Shown here: positions 43,842 to 51,626 of the stretch, piece by piece
Position numbering within the stretch: the first letter of the stretch is position 1
Layout: the number at the start of each line of letters is the position of its first letter
Assembly (NCBI GenBank): GCA_963539695.1
Contig: CAUTOC010000004.1
Span: 1 to 64,000, forward strand
From: Catonella sp963539695
GTDB lineage: Bacteria; Bacillota; Clostridia; Lachnospirales; Lachnospiraceae
Reading direction: 5' to 3'
DNA: 64,000 nucleotides
The notes under the pieces: model-generated
What the model was told of the DNA's origin: nothing
The model's database searches: none
What the model saw: only the letters and a program-made list of their open reading frames with translations
Translations under genes and position numbers: made by a program

Positions 43842-43973
43842 TTACCTCTCTTTCCTTGATTTATCAGCATTCTTTGTGTCCGAATCGGTCACATTTAACA
43901 TTGCTCTAATATTTCTTAAAGTTGTTTCCTGTTCTATGTCTCTCTTATAATCTGCTTCCGGAATCAATACCAT
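43842..43973 (-). CDS. Small protein upstream of parB (43 aa)
   Basis: ATG 43973, 7-8 bp after AGAGGAA; MVLIPEADYKRDIEQETTLRN... to TAA at 43842. A TTG at 43994 would add seven residues. The frame contains palindrome site 6, read as NVTDSDTK. Its stop lies 6 bp before the parB start. Function unknown. Confidence 0.5.
   Translation of the reverse strand: MVLIPEADYKRDIEQETTLRNIRAMLNVTDSDTKNADKSRKER
43876..43892. promoter_or_regulatory. Dispersed palindrome site 6, beside parB
   Basis: GTGTCCGAATCGGTCAC, exact consensus, 41 bp upstream of the parB start codon and inside a small ORF. The best candidate for an autoregulatory or centromere site. Confidence 0.75.
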
Positions 43974-43997
43974 TCTCTCGTATTCCTCTACCAAACA

Positions 43998-44216
43998 TCA
44001 CTTATACTCCTTTCCTGTTTCCTTATCTCTTAGATGAATACGCCCCACCAATTCAAACCCGGCAAGGCTTATAATCTGTTTTAACATTGTGATAAGGTTT
44101 GTTACTGCTTCGTTATGCTCTTTTTTGTGCTTCTCTTTTCTTTCTTCCTTTGCAACCTCTCCCATTGCTTCCCCTGCGGTTGGGTCGTTGTAACCCTCGC
44201 TATTTTTATATGCCAT
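43998..44216 (-). CDS. Small protein between parA and parB (72 aa)
   Basis: Charged: AYKNSEGYNDPTAGEAMGEVAKEERKEKHKKEH... then NLITMLKQIISLAGFELVGRIHLRD. Starts 3 bp after parA, so co-translated. Unknown function; possibly a regulator of the partition operon. Confidence 0.6.
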   Translation of the reverse strand: MAYKNSEGYNDPTAGEAMGEVAKEERKEKHKKEHNEAVTNLITMLKQIISLAGFELVGRIHLRDKETGKEYK

Positions 44217-44219
44217 TCC

Positions 44220-44972
44220 TTACCCCTCTAAATATTCTTTTACGAACGCCTTATAATCTCTAGCTGCCCCGGAACGCGGGGAATACTCCATAAGGCTTTC
44301 ATTTGTAAAAGTAACCTCGTCTGCCTTTTCTGTACGGCGGATATGAGTAGAGAAAACCGGGTAACGCTGATTCTGTAACCATTCCTCCCCCTGTCTGCAT
44401 ACATCACGGTTGTAAAACATTGTCACAAGACAACCCCTAAACTTCAACTTAGGATTTAACTGCTTGGCGTTGTTTATCTGCTCTTCCAACTCTTCCATAC
44501 CGTCAAAAGCGTAACCGTCTATTTTTATTGGTATTATTACCTCGTCTGCTGCCACAAGAGCATTGATAACCGATATATTTATATCCGGCGGACAATCTAT
44601 AATACAGTAATCGTAATTCTCTGCTATCCTCTCCAACTGCGTAGAAAGGATTGTAGCTTGGTCTATATCCTCGTCCTTGATAACCATAAGGTTAGCGGTC
44701 AAAAGGTGCATATTGGCGGGAATAACACTTAAATTCCCTGTATCTGTCTGCTGCCTTACCTCTTCAATATTTTTCTCTCCTGTTAGAATGTCCGCAAGGC
44801 TCGGCTTTTCATAACTCCATACACCGCACGCCTTTGATAAGTTACCCTGTTTATCATTATCAATTACCAATACCTTTTTACCGTATACCGCAGCCAATAT
44901 GTGAGCCATATTTACTGTTGTCGTTGTTTTTGCACAACCGCCTTTCATGTTAATAATTGCAATAGTTTTCAT
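44220..44972 (-). CDS. parA: ParA-family partition ATPase
   Basis: 250 aa. Deviant Walker A INMKGGCAKTTTT with signature lysine, Walker A' VLVIDNDKQGN, Walker B YDYCIIDCPPDI. Moves ParB-DNA complexes over the nucleoid. A complete ParA/ParB pair suggests the excised phage genome, or its replicating form, is partitioned like a plasmid. Confidence 0.92.
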   Translation of the reverse strand: MKTIAIINMKGGCAKTTTTVNMAHILAAVYGKKVLVIDNDKQGNLSKACGVWSYEKPSLADILTGEKNIEEVRQQTDTGNLSVIPANMHLLTANLMVIKDEDIDQATILSTQLERIAENYDYCIIDCPPDINISVINALVAADEVIIPIKIDGYAFDGMEELEEQINNAKQLNPKLKFRGCLVTMFYNRDVCRQGEEWLQNQRYPVFSTHIRRTEKADEVTFTNESLMEYSPRSGAARDYKAFVKEYLEG

Positions 44973-45232
44973 TTGCCTTTACCTCCTGTTAATACTCTTT
45001 GTACTTCTTTATGGCTTCCTGCTTCTAATGCTCTAAGAATGTGTCCAAATACTGCACCTGCCTGTCTTCCTAATTCTTTATTCATAAAATTCAAATCCTC
45101 TTTTGTGAATATTCTTTTTGCTCCGAGGTCGTTTATTATTTCCCTAATCTGTAGTACCTCAGTACCGCACAGGGTCCTTACTTTATCCTTGAAATATTCT
45201 TTATCTTCTTTTGTCATTGGCACTTTATCCAC
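44969..45232 (-). CDS. Phage protein of unknown function (87 aa)
   Basis: Helical, basic; MTKEDKEYFKDKVRTLCGTEVLQIREI..., LGRQAGAVFGHILRALEAGS. Its end overlaps the parA start by 4 bp (ATGA), so it belongs to the partition operon. Confidence 0.55.
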   Translation of the reverse strand: MDKVPMTKEDKEYFKDKVRTLCGTEVLQIREIINDLGAKRIFTKEDLNFMNKELGRQAGAVFGHILRALEAGSHKEVQRVLTGGKGK

Positions 45233-45283
45233 TCCGCACCTCCTTGTATATAATATTCTGCTCCGGCTTGTGGCTTGCCTTCG

Positions 45284-45580
45284 TCAGAAAATAGGTTGCC
45301 TCTTCTTTTCCTCCAACTGCTGCCTTTTACCTTTCAAATACTCTATATATTTGCCGTATGTCATTCCGGGCGGTGTGATTCTTCCTTGAATCTCCTTTGC
45401 CTGCTGCACCTTTCGGCTTAACACATTTACACCCCCGGTCTTTCTTTCCTGTTTTTCTTCCTTTGGCGGTTCTTTCGGCTTTATACCTCTACGCCTTGCC
45501 TGTCTGTTCGGCTTCTCGGTGTTGTATGTTATTCTGTTGCTCTTTTTGAACTGCTGCACCTTTCTTTTCTTCTTTGCCAT
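45284..45580 (-). CDS. Basic phage protein (98 aa)
   Basis: Lys/Arg-rich start MAKKKRKVQQFKKSNRI, then EKPNRQARRRGIKPKEPPKEEK; likely a nucleic-acid-binding or disordered protein. Overlaps the upstream gene by 92 bp in another frame. No family recognised. Confidence 0.5.
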   Translation of the reverse strand: MAKKKRKVQQFKKSNRITYNTEKPNRQARRRGIKPKEPPKEEKQERKTGGVNVLSRKVQQAKEIQGRITPPGMTYGKYIEYLKGKRQQLEEKKRQPIF

Positions 45581-45794
45581 TTCTTCCCGACCTTTCTAAA
45601 TCCTCTGCTATCTCCAATATACTTTCCATACAGTTTTTTATATTGCTATCCGTATCTGCGGTAATCTTAAATATATTGCTTATCTGCTTTAACTTTTTTA
45701 TGTTCCTTGGGTCAACTGCTGCCCTTTCCAAACATTCCGGGCATACCTCTATTACTTCTAATGCTTCTTTTCCGCATAAATGACATTTCCCCAT
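45489..45794 (-). CDS. Zinc-ribbon phage protein (101 aa)
   Basis: CHLCGKEALEVIEVCPEC near the N terminus is a CxxC...CxxC zinc ribbon; the rest is helical and ends in a Gln/Glu-rich tail that overlaps the next gene. Possible DNA-binding accessory protein. Confidence 0.55.
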   Translation of the reverse strand: MGKCHLCGKEALEVIEVCPECLERAAVDPRNIKKLKQISNIFKITADTDSNIKNCMESILEIAEDLERSGRNGKEEKKGAAVQKEQQNNIQHREAEQTGKA

Positions 45795-45798
45795 GTAA

Positions 45799-46017
45799 TC
45801 ACTCCCATTTTTTCGCAGTCATTGTATCCGATTCCTCGTTAAATACTAAGTGCATAAGGCATTTACAGAAAAGACAAACGCCGTGCCCCACATCTGATAA
45901 ACCTAATTCATGTGCTATTGACTTACAGGCATATTGTGTCTTTCCGCAATCAGGACAAGTTATTTCGTATCTCTTCCTGTTATCCTCCATAAGAAACCTA
46001 ACCTTTCTTTTATCCAA
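45799..46017 (-). CDS. Zinc-ribbon phage protein (up to 72 aa)
   Basis: EITCPDCGKTQYACKSIAHELG ... GVCLFCKCLMHLVF is a four-cysteine ribbon. The start is uncertain: TTG 46017, or the ATG ten codons later. Unknown function. Confidence 0.5.
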   Translation of the reverse strand: MDKRKVRFLMEDNRKRYEITCPDCGKTQYACKSIAHELGLSDVGHGVCLFCKCLMHLVFNEESDTMTAKKWE

Positions 46018-46032
46018 TATCTGAATACCGTT

Positions 46033-47310
46033 TTATAGAATGCTTTCGTCTTTTCTTTCATCCGATACCTCCTGTAATGCGTCTAATATCCCCAAATATA
46101 CCCTTTCAGCACAGTACACACAAATACTATTACCTATTGCCCTGTATCTTGCTGTGTCGGCTATTTCCGTGCCGTCTGCGCCGTATTTCGTCCAATCATC
46201 CGGGAAACCTTGCAATCTCTCGCACTCGACAGGTGTTAAGCGTCTTATGATGTATTCAATTCTCTGTACTGCCTTTTTAAGAATATCCAAAATGCTTTTA
46301 GGTTTGTTAGGGGTATTCTCCTGTGTCTTTACTCTCTCTGTTACTAAGGTTTCCGACCCTCCGCCGTAAGCCCCCCCCGACGCTCTCAAAGTGCCGTTTA
46401 TCTCGGTTTCTTTATATCCGCCGTGTTGGTTTTCCTCAAATGTTCGTCTATCGGTTCTTACGATTAGCGGTGTATCTCCACGAATGCTGTTATTTTGGTC
46501 TGTCGTGAGTGTTCTGCTTGTATCGCTCTCTCTGTATCCGTTATGCTGATATGCTTCATAGAAAACGCTATGTATATCCATTGTTGTAAGTGTCGGACAA
46601 GGTCCCCCTACTTCTCCAACCCCTAATCCGTTACTGTTCTTCATTCGTGTAACCTCACTCCTTAGTGGTGTTACATTCTTTTTCACTTGATAGCCTATAA
46701 TATTTCTATTCGTTGTTCCTCCGCATACTGTAGATAAAGTTCCTGTTAATTCCTCATATGTAAGAATATTTTTTGCGTCAATTCCAATCACATTTTCTTT
46801 TTTCTCATACATCACACAAGAGGTCTGACCTCCGCCACATCCCATATTCTGTGACAGGGTTGGTGTCTTATCTTCAAGTGTTCTTACCACGCTATCAGCG
46901 TGTGCAAAATCAAGACCTAAGACCGCCCCCCACTCGGCTACTTTCTGCTCTAAGGCTATTCGTAGGTTGTCCGGCAATGTTCTCCCTTTCGCCTTTGCTC
47001 TTCTTAGAATACCCAAGCACGCTTTCGGACTTAAATAATATTTCTCCGGCACGTTGTCCTCCAAAATCTCCGACAAGGTAGATTCTCTTTCTACGTTGGG
47101 GTACTCCCCAATATTGAGCGTCAAGGACTCTCCAAGCTGCGTCAACTTCGCCCCCTCTAACCATTCCTGCGGCTGCCCACCCTCCACTTGCAGGCATTGG
47201 AATATCGGTTTTTGTGATTTTTTTAAGCACAGTGCGAAAATCCTCTCCGTCCCTACTTGAAAAAGCACCGGGTACATTTTCCCAAATAATGAAAGTTGGA
47301 TATTTTCCAT
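46033..47310 (-). CDS. C5-cytosine methyltransferase, second ORF (target recognition and C-terminal motifs)
   Basis: 425 aa. The start overlaps the first methylase ORF by 400 bp in another frame. Residues 75-105 (ESTLSEILEDNVPEKYYLSP, KACLGILRRAKAKG) are a conserved element of two-ORF phage methylases. The middle contains repeated T-L-T-T/T-L-R-A turns of a target-recognition region, and the C terminus has RRLTPVECERLQGFPDDWT and YRAIGNSICV, i.e. motifs IX-X. It should complement the catalytic ORF in trans. Start choice uncertain. Confidence 0.7.
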   Translation of the reverse strand: MENIQLSLFGKMYPVLFQVGTERIFALCLKKSQKPIFQCLQVEGGQPQEWLEGAKLTQLGESLTLNIGEYPNVERESTLSEILEDNVPEKYYLSPKACLGILRRAKAKGRTLPDNLRIALEQKVAEWGAVLGLDFAHADSVVRTLEDKTPTLSQNMGCGGGQTSCVMYEKKENVIGIDAKNILTYEELTGTLSTVCGGTTNRNIIGYQVKKNVTPLRSEVTRMKNSNGLGVGEVGGPCPTLTTMDIHSVFYEAYQHNGYRESDTSRTLTTDQNNSIRGDTPLIVRTDRRTFEENQHGGYKETEINGTLRASGGAYGGGSETLVTERVKTQENTPNKPKSILDILKKAVQRIEYIIRRLTPVECERLQGFPDDWTKYGADGTEIADTARYRAIGNSICVYCAERVYLGILDALQEVSDERKDESIL

Positions 47311-47650
47311 TTGTTGCTAACCTCATTTCGTCTATTATTCTGATTGCTTCAAGGAATAACCCCGAACGATTCCCCTTTAGTCCTTTCCTCTGCCCTGCTA
47401 TACTTAAATCTTGGCAAGGACTGCCAAAGGTTATAATATCTACGGGTTGTATCTCATTCCCTTTTAACTCTGTTACGCTTCCAACATGCATTACGTCTTT
47501 TAATTGGTGTCGTGTGATACCGATACAATTAGGCTCTATCTCTGCTGCCCAAAGCGGCTTAATCCCTCCTGTCATTATTGCCCCAAGGCAGAAACCGCCG
47601 ATACCGTCAAACAGGCTACCAAGTGTTAATGTATCCTCCAATGGTTGCAT
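46910..47650 (-). CDS. C5-cytosine methyltransferase, catalytic ORF (motifs I-VIII)
   Basis: 246 aa. LGSLFDGIGGFCLGA (motif I), catalytic Cys in FGSPCQDLSIAG (IV), ENVPGAF (VI) and QRRKRIYLVGDFGG (VIII). It stops soon after motif VIII, so motifs IX-X must come from the overlapping second ORF. Probably methylates phage DNA against host restriction. Codes over 400 bp in common with the second ORF. Confidence 0.85.
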   Translation of the reverse strand: MQPLEDTLTLGSLFDGIGGFCLGAIMTGGIKPLWAAEIEPNCIGITRHQLKDVMHVGSVTELKGNEIQPVDIITFGSPCQDLSIAGQRKGLKGNRSGLFLEAIRIIDEMRLATNGKYPTFIIWENVPGAFSSRDGEDFRTVLKKITKTDIPMPASGGWAAAGMVRGGEVDAAWRVLDAQYWGVPQRRKRIYLVGDFGGQRAGEILFKSESVLGYSKKSKGERENIAGQPTNSLRAESSRVGGGLRS

Positions 47651-47868
47651 TTCTTACGCTCCTTTTGTTCTCTCTTTTCCTGTTTCCTTTTTGTGTAATT
47701 CTTTAAATATTCTTCCTGCGCCTTATCCTCTTCCTGTCTGTCTTTTTCTCTCTGCTTTTTCCAAACTTCATCATCTACTGCCTTGCTTATCACACATACC
47801 CAAACAAAAGCAATCGGTATAACATATGTCAGCACAATCAAAATGCCTATTATTATCATTCCTGCCAA
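47626..47868 (-). CDS. Small membrane protein (80 aa)
   Basis: One membrane segment (residues 3-28) followed by a very charged helical tail (DDEVWKKQREKDRQEEDKAQ...). Overlaps both neighbours. Unknown function. Confidence 0.55.
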   Translation of the reverse strand: MAGMIIIGILIVLTYVIPIAFVWVCVISKAVDDEVWKKQREKDRQEEDKAQEEYLKNYTKRKQEKREQKERKKCNHWRIH

Positions 47869-48149
47869 TCCTCCAACTTTAATAATCTCTGCCTTTGATT
47901 CTCTATTGTTGCTTTCATTTCTTCAATCTGATACGGCATAGTGTCGGTATTTTCAAACATATACAGGATTTCCACCGCCCTATCCACGCTTACTCCCTGT
48001 TTTAATCTTGGTTTCTTCATTTTCGGGTCAATCTCTGTTATCCTGTGATTTTTAAATTTCTTTTTCGGTTGTTGTGCCGGTCCTGGCATTGCTTTATTCA
48101 TCATTTTGTAATATGGAATCTCTGCCCCTACAATTCCGTTAAGTCGCAC
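47856..48149 (-). CDS. Phage protein of unknown function (97 aa)
   Basis: Basic N-terminal half, then GVSVDRAVEILYMFENTDTMPYQIEEMKATIENQ (helical). Overlaps the RecU-like gene by 11 bp. No family recognised. Confidence 0.5.
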   Translation of the reverse strand: MRLNGIVGAEIPYYKMMNKAMPGPAQQPKKKFKNHRITEIDPKMKKPRLKQGVSVDRAVEILYMFENTDTMPYQIEEMKATIENQRQRLLKLEDWQE

Positions 48150-48774
48150 TTGCTAAACCTCCTTGTGCCGTTTCGTTTTCTGCTTTCTTGCTTGCTACTG
48201 CTACTCCTTTTTGTCTTAAATACCTGTCAAGGAAATGTACCGCACCGTCAAACTTTACCCTGTACTCTCCTATATCCTCCGGCTTTAAATACTGTCTGCC
48301 GTAAATTTCTTTCATATCTCGCCATATATTCCAAGGGATAAAGAAAAAATCATCTTTGATACATACACACACGCCACATAATGCCCCTAATCGGTTGTGT
48401 GTTTCCAACACGTCCATTTGAGTATCCGTAAGTATATTTCGTGTTATCTTGTCCTGTATTGTCCTTTTGGCTTCAAACATAATAGACCGCCCGCCGTGTA
48501 AGGTCCCTTGAAAGTCGGGTTGTGCGTGTTTACTGAAACGCCCGGAAAATTCCCCTGTCTTATGATTCTTCTTTGTAACCTTAAATGGTTCGGGTGTCTT
48601 ATCTATACAGGCAATCTCGTAACGCTCGTACATCTTGCACCCGGCTAAAATCTCATTTTCAAAGTGCTGACCCTGTGCATTGTTTAACCTGTTCCTGTAC
48701 TGCTGCCTTAATTTATCTTCACTAATCGGCTCTTTTCTTGCCCTTTGCCAATCCTCTATACTTTCTGCTCTCAA
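48139..48774 (-). CDS. RecU-like Holliday-junction resolvase/nuclease
   Basis: 211 aa. GQHFENEILAGCKMY at the start of the fold, catalytic D and ExK in QPDFQGTLHGGRSIMFEAKRT, then CGVCVCIKDDFFFIPWNIW. This is the PD-(D/E)XK pattern of phage RecU-like proteins. Resolves branched DNA before packaging. Preceded by palindrome site 7. Confidence 0.8.
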   Translation of the reverse strand: MRAESIEDWQRARKEPISEDKLRQQYRNRLNNAQGQHFENEILAGCKMYERYEIACIDKTPEPFKVTKKNHKTGEFSGRFSKHAQPDFQGTLHGGRSIMFEAKRTIQDKITRNILTDTQMDVLETHNRLGALCGVCVCIKDDFFFIPWNIWRDMKEIYGRQYLKPEDIGEYRVKFDGAVHFLDRYLRQKGVAVASKKAENETAQGGLASAT

Positions 48775-48800
48775 TCTTTAATCCTCCTGTATTCCTAATT

Positions 48801-48817
48801 GTGTCCGAATCGGTCAC
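48801..48817. promoter_or_regulatory. Dispersed palindrome site 7
   Basis: GTGTCCGAATCGGTCAC, exact consensus, non-coding, between the 82-codon gene and the RecU-like gene. Confidence 0.75.
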
Positions 48818-48833
48818 AAACTCCCATTTTATG

Positions 48834-49082
48834 CTACTTTTCGTTTGGTTTAACCAACTCCTGCCACGGTATCAGCTCAACCCTCTTTTTATTATCTAAT
48901 TCATACAGGAAACGCACCGTACCCTTCTTTAAAGAATGTTCTGCTATAATGTCTGTAATCATCATTCTCGCCGTGAATTCTCTTCTTGGATACCCCGTTA
49001 CTGTCATTCCCTCAATTATTGCTACCTCCACAACATCCCCGAGCTCATAGGGGCAATGTGCTATAAATGCTGCCTGTTGCAT
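48834..49082 (-). CDS. Phage protein of unknown function (82 aa)
   Basis: Beta-rich: CPYELGDVVEVAIIEGMTVTGY ... RMMITDIIAEHSLKKGTVRFLYELD. Looks like a small barrel domain. Early-region operon gene; no family recognised. Confidence 0.55.
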   Translation of the reverse strand: MQQAAFIAHCPYELGDVVEVAIIEGMTVTGYPRREFTARMMITDIIAEHSLKKGTVRFLYELDNKKRVELIPWQELVKPNEK

Positions 49083-49083
49083 A

Positions 49084-49194
49084 TTAACAATTTCTCCTTT
49101 CTACAATCGCTTTTATGTGTAATCTGTTGTACCTCTTCCCTTTTTCTGCTCCCCATTCTTCCTTACCGGTCCCAAAATCAATCGTTGCTATCAT
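49084..49194 (-). CDS. Small phage protein (36 aa)
   Basis: MIATIDFGTGKEEWGAEKGK...; starts 3 bp after the previous stop and ends just before the 82-codon gene, so it fits the operon without gaps. Unknown function. Confidence 0.45.
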   Translation of the reverse strand: MIATIDFGTGKEEWGAEKGKRYNRLHIKAIVERRNC

Positions 49195-49197
49195 TTT

Positions 49198-49473
49198 CTA
49201 CCTCCGCTTTCTGTCCTCTTTTCGTGCTTCTTTCATCTTTTTTGTTATCCTGTCAAGTGTGCTTTCGATTAACACACTATTCCACAAGTAATAACTAATA
49301 TCCTTATGTGTTTTGGCGTTCGTAACCGCCTTTAATGCCGTGTAATTCAAATCACTAAGGCTTTTTGCTGCCGTATCGTAATAATCGCTTAAAATTAACC
49401 TCTTGGCTCTTCTCTGCCACTTTCTAAGCTGGCTATTTAATTCCTTTTCCTCCTGTTCTGTATAATTTGCCAC
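49198..49473 (-). CDS. Phage protein of unknown function (91 aa)
   Basis: Basic, helical: EEKELNSQLRKWQRRAKRLILSDYYD ... ITKKMKEARKEDRKRR. Its ATG overlaps the Rep stop by one base, so translation is coupled to Rep. Confidence 0.55.
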   Translation of the reverse strand: MANYTEQEEKELNSQLRKWQRRAKRLILSDYYDTAAKSLSDLNYTALKAVTNAKTHKDISYYLWNSVLIESTLDRITKKMKEARKEDRKRR

Positions 49474-50324
49474 TAACTTTTATCCTCCAATCTCCGCAAT
49501 CGTATGTATACACTCCACCCGGTATAGTCGTTAAAAACAAATTCTATCTTGGTTGGCTCGTATCCTTGGTATCTCTTACGCCACACCTCTTTATCTTCCG
49601 GGAATCTTGCGTATTCTCTTATTTTTCTAAAGCTATATTTATGGTCGTTTTTCTTTACTACAGGCTTTGCAAGATTCTGTGATGTAGACCACTTTTTACA
49701 ACCTTTTTTACGCTTATCTATGTATTTAACCAATCCCTCTATACCGTTCTCGTTTGGCTGCAATCTGTCACAATTCACATAGCCTAATAGCATTATAGTT
49801 CTACGGTATTTAGGGTCATTCTCTAACTTTTTCCAATTAACCCTGTCGTGCGTCCACATAATTTCTAAATCATCACGGCTTAACCCTCCGTTTATGATAA
49901 TGTGGTGGTGGATTCTTACCGCCTTGGTTATCTTGTCTGTATTATCTTCCCCCTCTTCACCTTTCGGGGTATACTCTGTGACAAGCATATATTTTAAATT
50001 CTGTCCTGTTACTTTCTTCATACGTCTTTTTACCCTGTCTAAGTAGTTATGTACGTTTCTTTCCGCTTCCTCCAATGTCTTAGGTAAGTGTTTATCGTCA
50101 TATGTTGCTGATATATGTAAGTCCTGCTCTGTAAAATTCGTGTTTGCTATCTGTACGAATCTCCTTTTGCTATTCTTATCATTCAGATTCTTTTGCTTTT
50201 GGCTTGACTTCTCTTTTTTCTCTATCCCTACTTCCGGCATATTCGTAACAGGTACTATATCAACCTCCAACCATTCTTTACCGCAATATATTTTCTTCTC
50301 TCTGATAAAGTTTTTTCTAGCCAT
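49473..50324 (-). CDS. HUH-type rolling-circle replication protein
   Basis: 283 aa. HISATYDDKHLPKTLEEAER (motif 1 region), RIHHHIIINGG (metal-binding histidines, motif 2) and GLVKYIDKRKKG (candidate catalytic Tyr with Lys, motif 3). Such proteins nick an origin and start rolling-circle synthesis, as P2 gpA does, though this belongs to a different subfamily. AAGGAGAGG precedes the ATG by 8 bp. The AT-rich segment upstream may hold the origin or its promoter. Confidence 0.8.
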   Translation of the reverse strand: MARKNFIREKKIYCGKEWLEVDIVPVTNMPEVGIEKKEKSSQKQKNLNDKNSKRRFVQIANTNFTEQDLHISATYDDKHLPKTLEEAERNVHNYLDRVKRRMKKVTGQNLKYMLVTEYTPKGEEGEDNTDKITKAVRIHHHIIINGGLSRDDLEIMWTHDRVNWKKLENDPKYRRTIMLLGYVNCDRLQPNENGIEGLVKYIDKRKKGCKKWSTSQNLAKPVVKKNDHKYSFRKIREYARFPEDKEVWRKRYQGYEPTKIEFVFNDYTGWSVYIRLRRLEDKS

Positions 50325-50470
50325 ATAGTTACCCTCTCCTTATACTTCTATCTCACTCCCTCCCCTGTATACTTATATAAGTATCTATAATTTATATATA
50401 GCTGAGATGTTAATACCCCATACAAGGTCCTTAACGTGCCACTTGCACGCCTTTAAAAAGTGAAAATAAG
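50325..50470. other. Candidate replication origin / rep promoter region
   Basis: Non-coding and AT-rich, with a perfect 16-bp palindrome ATACTTATATAAGTAT (50369-50384), a TATATATA run, and a short hairpin CGTGC-CACTT-GCACG near 50437. On the minus strand TTAACA-N17-TTATAG could be a rep promoter. Origin function is inferred from position beside the HUH protein gene. Confidence 0.4.
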
Positions 50471-50499
50471 TTGACTTTTCATAAGCCTTATAGTATAAT
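50471..50499 (+). promoter_or_regulatory. Consensus promoter for a plus-strand small RNA
   Basis: TTGACT-N17-TATAAT on the plus strand, against the direction of all surrounding genes. The transcript would start near 50505 and reach the terminator at 50566. Confidence 0.75.
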
Positions 50500-50504
50500 T
50501 TGAG

Positions 50505-50576
50505 TAGGTGTAATTATTGCTATAAGGCAATGATAAAGGTACTTGTGTAGGCCACTACGCAAGTACTTTTTCTTTT
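50505..50576 (+). ncRNA. Putative 70-nt small RNA upstream of rep
   Basis: Between the promoter above and a terminator (GTACTTGTGTAG-GCCA-CTACGCAAGTAC then TTTTTCTTTTT). A first hairpin ATTGC-TATAAG-GCAAT lies before it. There is no ORF. It is antisense to any transcript running from the YopX-like gene into rep, and its terminator covers that gene's stop codon. Replication or copy control is a natural guess. Confidence 0.65.
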
Positions 50577-51169
50577 TCCCTGTAAATCTTCGTTGCAAAT
50601 CCCGCTTTAAGGAATCCTCCACATTCTTTATGTCTTGCCGTGTACCGACAACTAAGCACTGTGTAACCGCACTTGGTACATTTCAACCGTAGGAATGGAA
50701 GTGTCGACACTTGCACATTAAGTAATGGCAAGTATGGTATTTCTATATCGTTATCCCTGTAATACTGCATACCCTCCACAAAGTCGGGAATATCTATTAT
50801 GTTTCCGATAACCTTTATATTTGCCGTCTGTAGGCTCTCTAGCACCACTATTTCTCCCCATATAACATCTATAGCCGTTTCTTTGTCCTCGATAATGAAA
50901 TAGGCTATTTCGTCCTCTGTTTCGTATAAAATAATGTCCTGTGCGTATATCTCGTTGCCGTTCCTGTCAACTACTGCCGTCTGTTCACAAAATGTATTCA
51001 TGTTTACGGCGTACACATTTGCACCCGGATAACCGCCCCTGTCTATGTAGTGACCCTCGGGGCGTTCTGCCCCGTTACTTGGTTTTGTTGGTGGATTCGT
51101 CAAATATTCTCCGTGTATCCATATTGGATACGGTGTATTACTGCTTTTCGCTCTCGCTTTCACTCTCAC
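50555..51169 (-). CDS. YopX-like phage protein with zinc ribbon
   Basis: 204 aa. VVDRNGNEIYAQDIILYETED is a YopX-type beta motif; the C terminus has CTKCGYTVLSCRYTARHKECGG, a Cys-rich ribbon. Its start overlaps the next YopX-like gene by 32 bp. Function of the family unknown. Confidence 0.7.
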   Translation of the reverse strand: MRVKARAKSSNTPYPIWIHGEYLTNPPTKPSNGAERPEGHYIDRGGYPGANVYAVNMNTFCEQTAVVDRNGNEIYAQDIILYETEDEIAYFIIEDKETAIDVIWGEIVVLESLQTANIKVIGNIIDIPDFVEGMQYYRDNDIEIPYLPLLNVQVSTLPFLRLKCTKCGYTVLSCRYTARHKECGGFLKAGFATKIYREKEKVLA

Positions 51170-51626
51170 GCACCGTCCTTTCTGCTACTGTGTCTATAAT
51201 CTCCATAAAGGCAGTATCATCTACTCCTGCTTCATTGACGCAAGGCAGCAGGTTAAATACTTCTCCGTCCGGGGCCGTCCAACGAAAAGCAATTACCCCC
51301 GACAATCTGACTTTAACCGTTCCGCCCTCGCTTTCGAATCCCGGCAAGGTGTTATATTCTCTGTCTATGGTAATCTCCACCACTTCAAACTCCCTTGTTT
51401 CTCCGTCTACCTCCAAGGTTGTAATATCTCCTGTGTACATTTCCTTGCCTTTTTTGTCCCTGTATCCTGTGGCTCGTCCAATCGTTGCCGGGTTAATATC
51501 TATAAAATCTCCGTCTACGGTCCCAATCTCTGTTATCTCGTCTGTTTCAAACCCATAAGAGGGCAAGCCGTACACAAAATAGTGTGATTCTCTCGCCCTG
51601 TCGTATGCCAATCCTCTATACTTCAA
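51138..51626 (-). CDS. YopX-family phage protein
   Basis: 162 aa: RGLAYDRARESHYFVYGLPSYG, then IGRATGYRDKKGKEMYTGDIT, the canonical YopX pattern, and an acidic tail. Early-region accessory gene. Confidence 0.75.
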   Translation of the reverse strand: MKYRGLAYDRARESHYFVYGLPSYGFETDEITEIGTVDGDFIDINPATIGRATGYRDKKGKEMYTGDITTLEVDGETREFEVVEITIDREYNTLPGFESEGGTVKVRLSGVIAFRWTAPDGEVFNLLPCVNEAGVDDTAFMEIIDTVAERTVRESESESEKQ

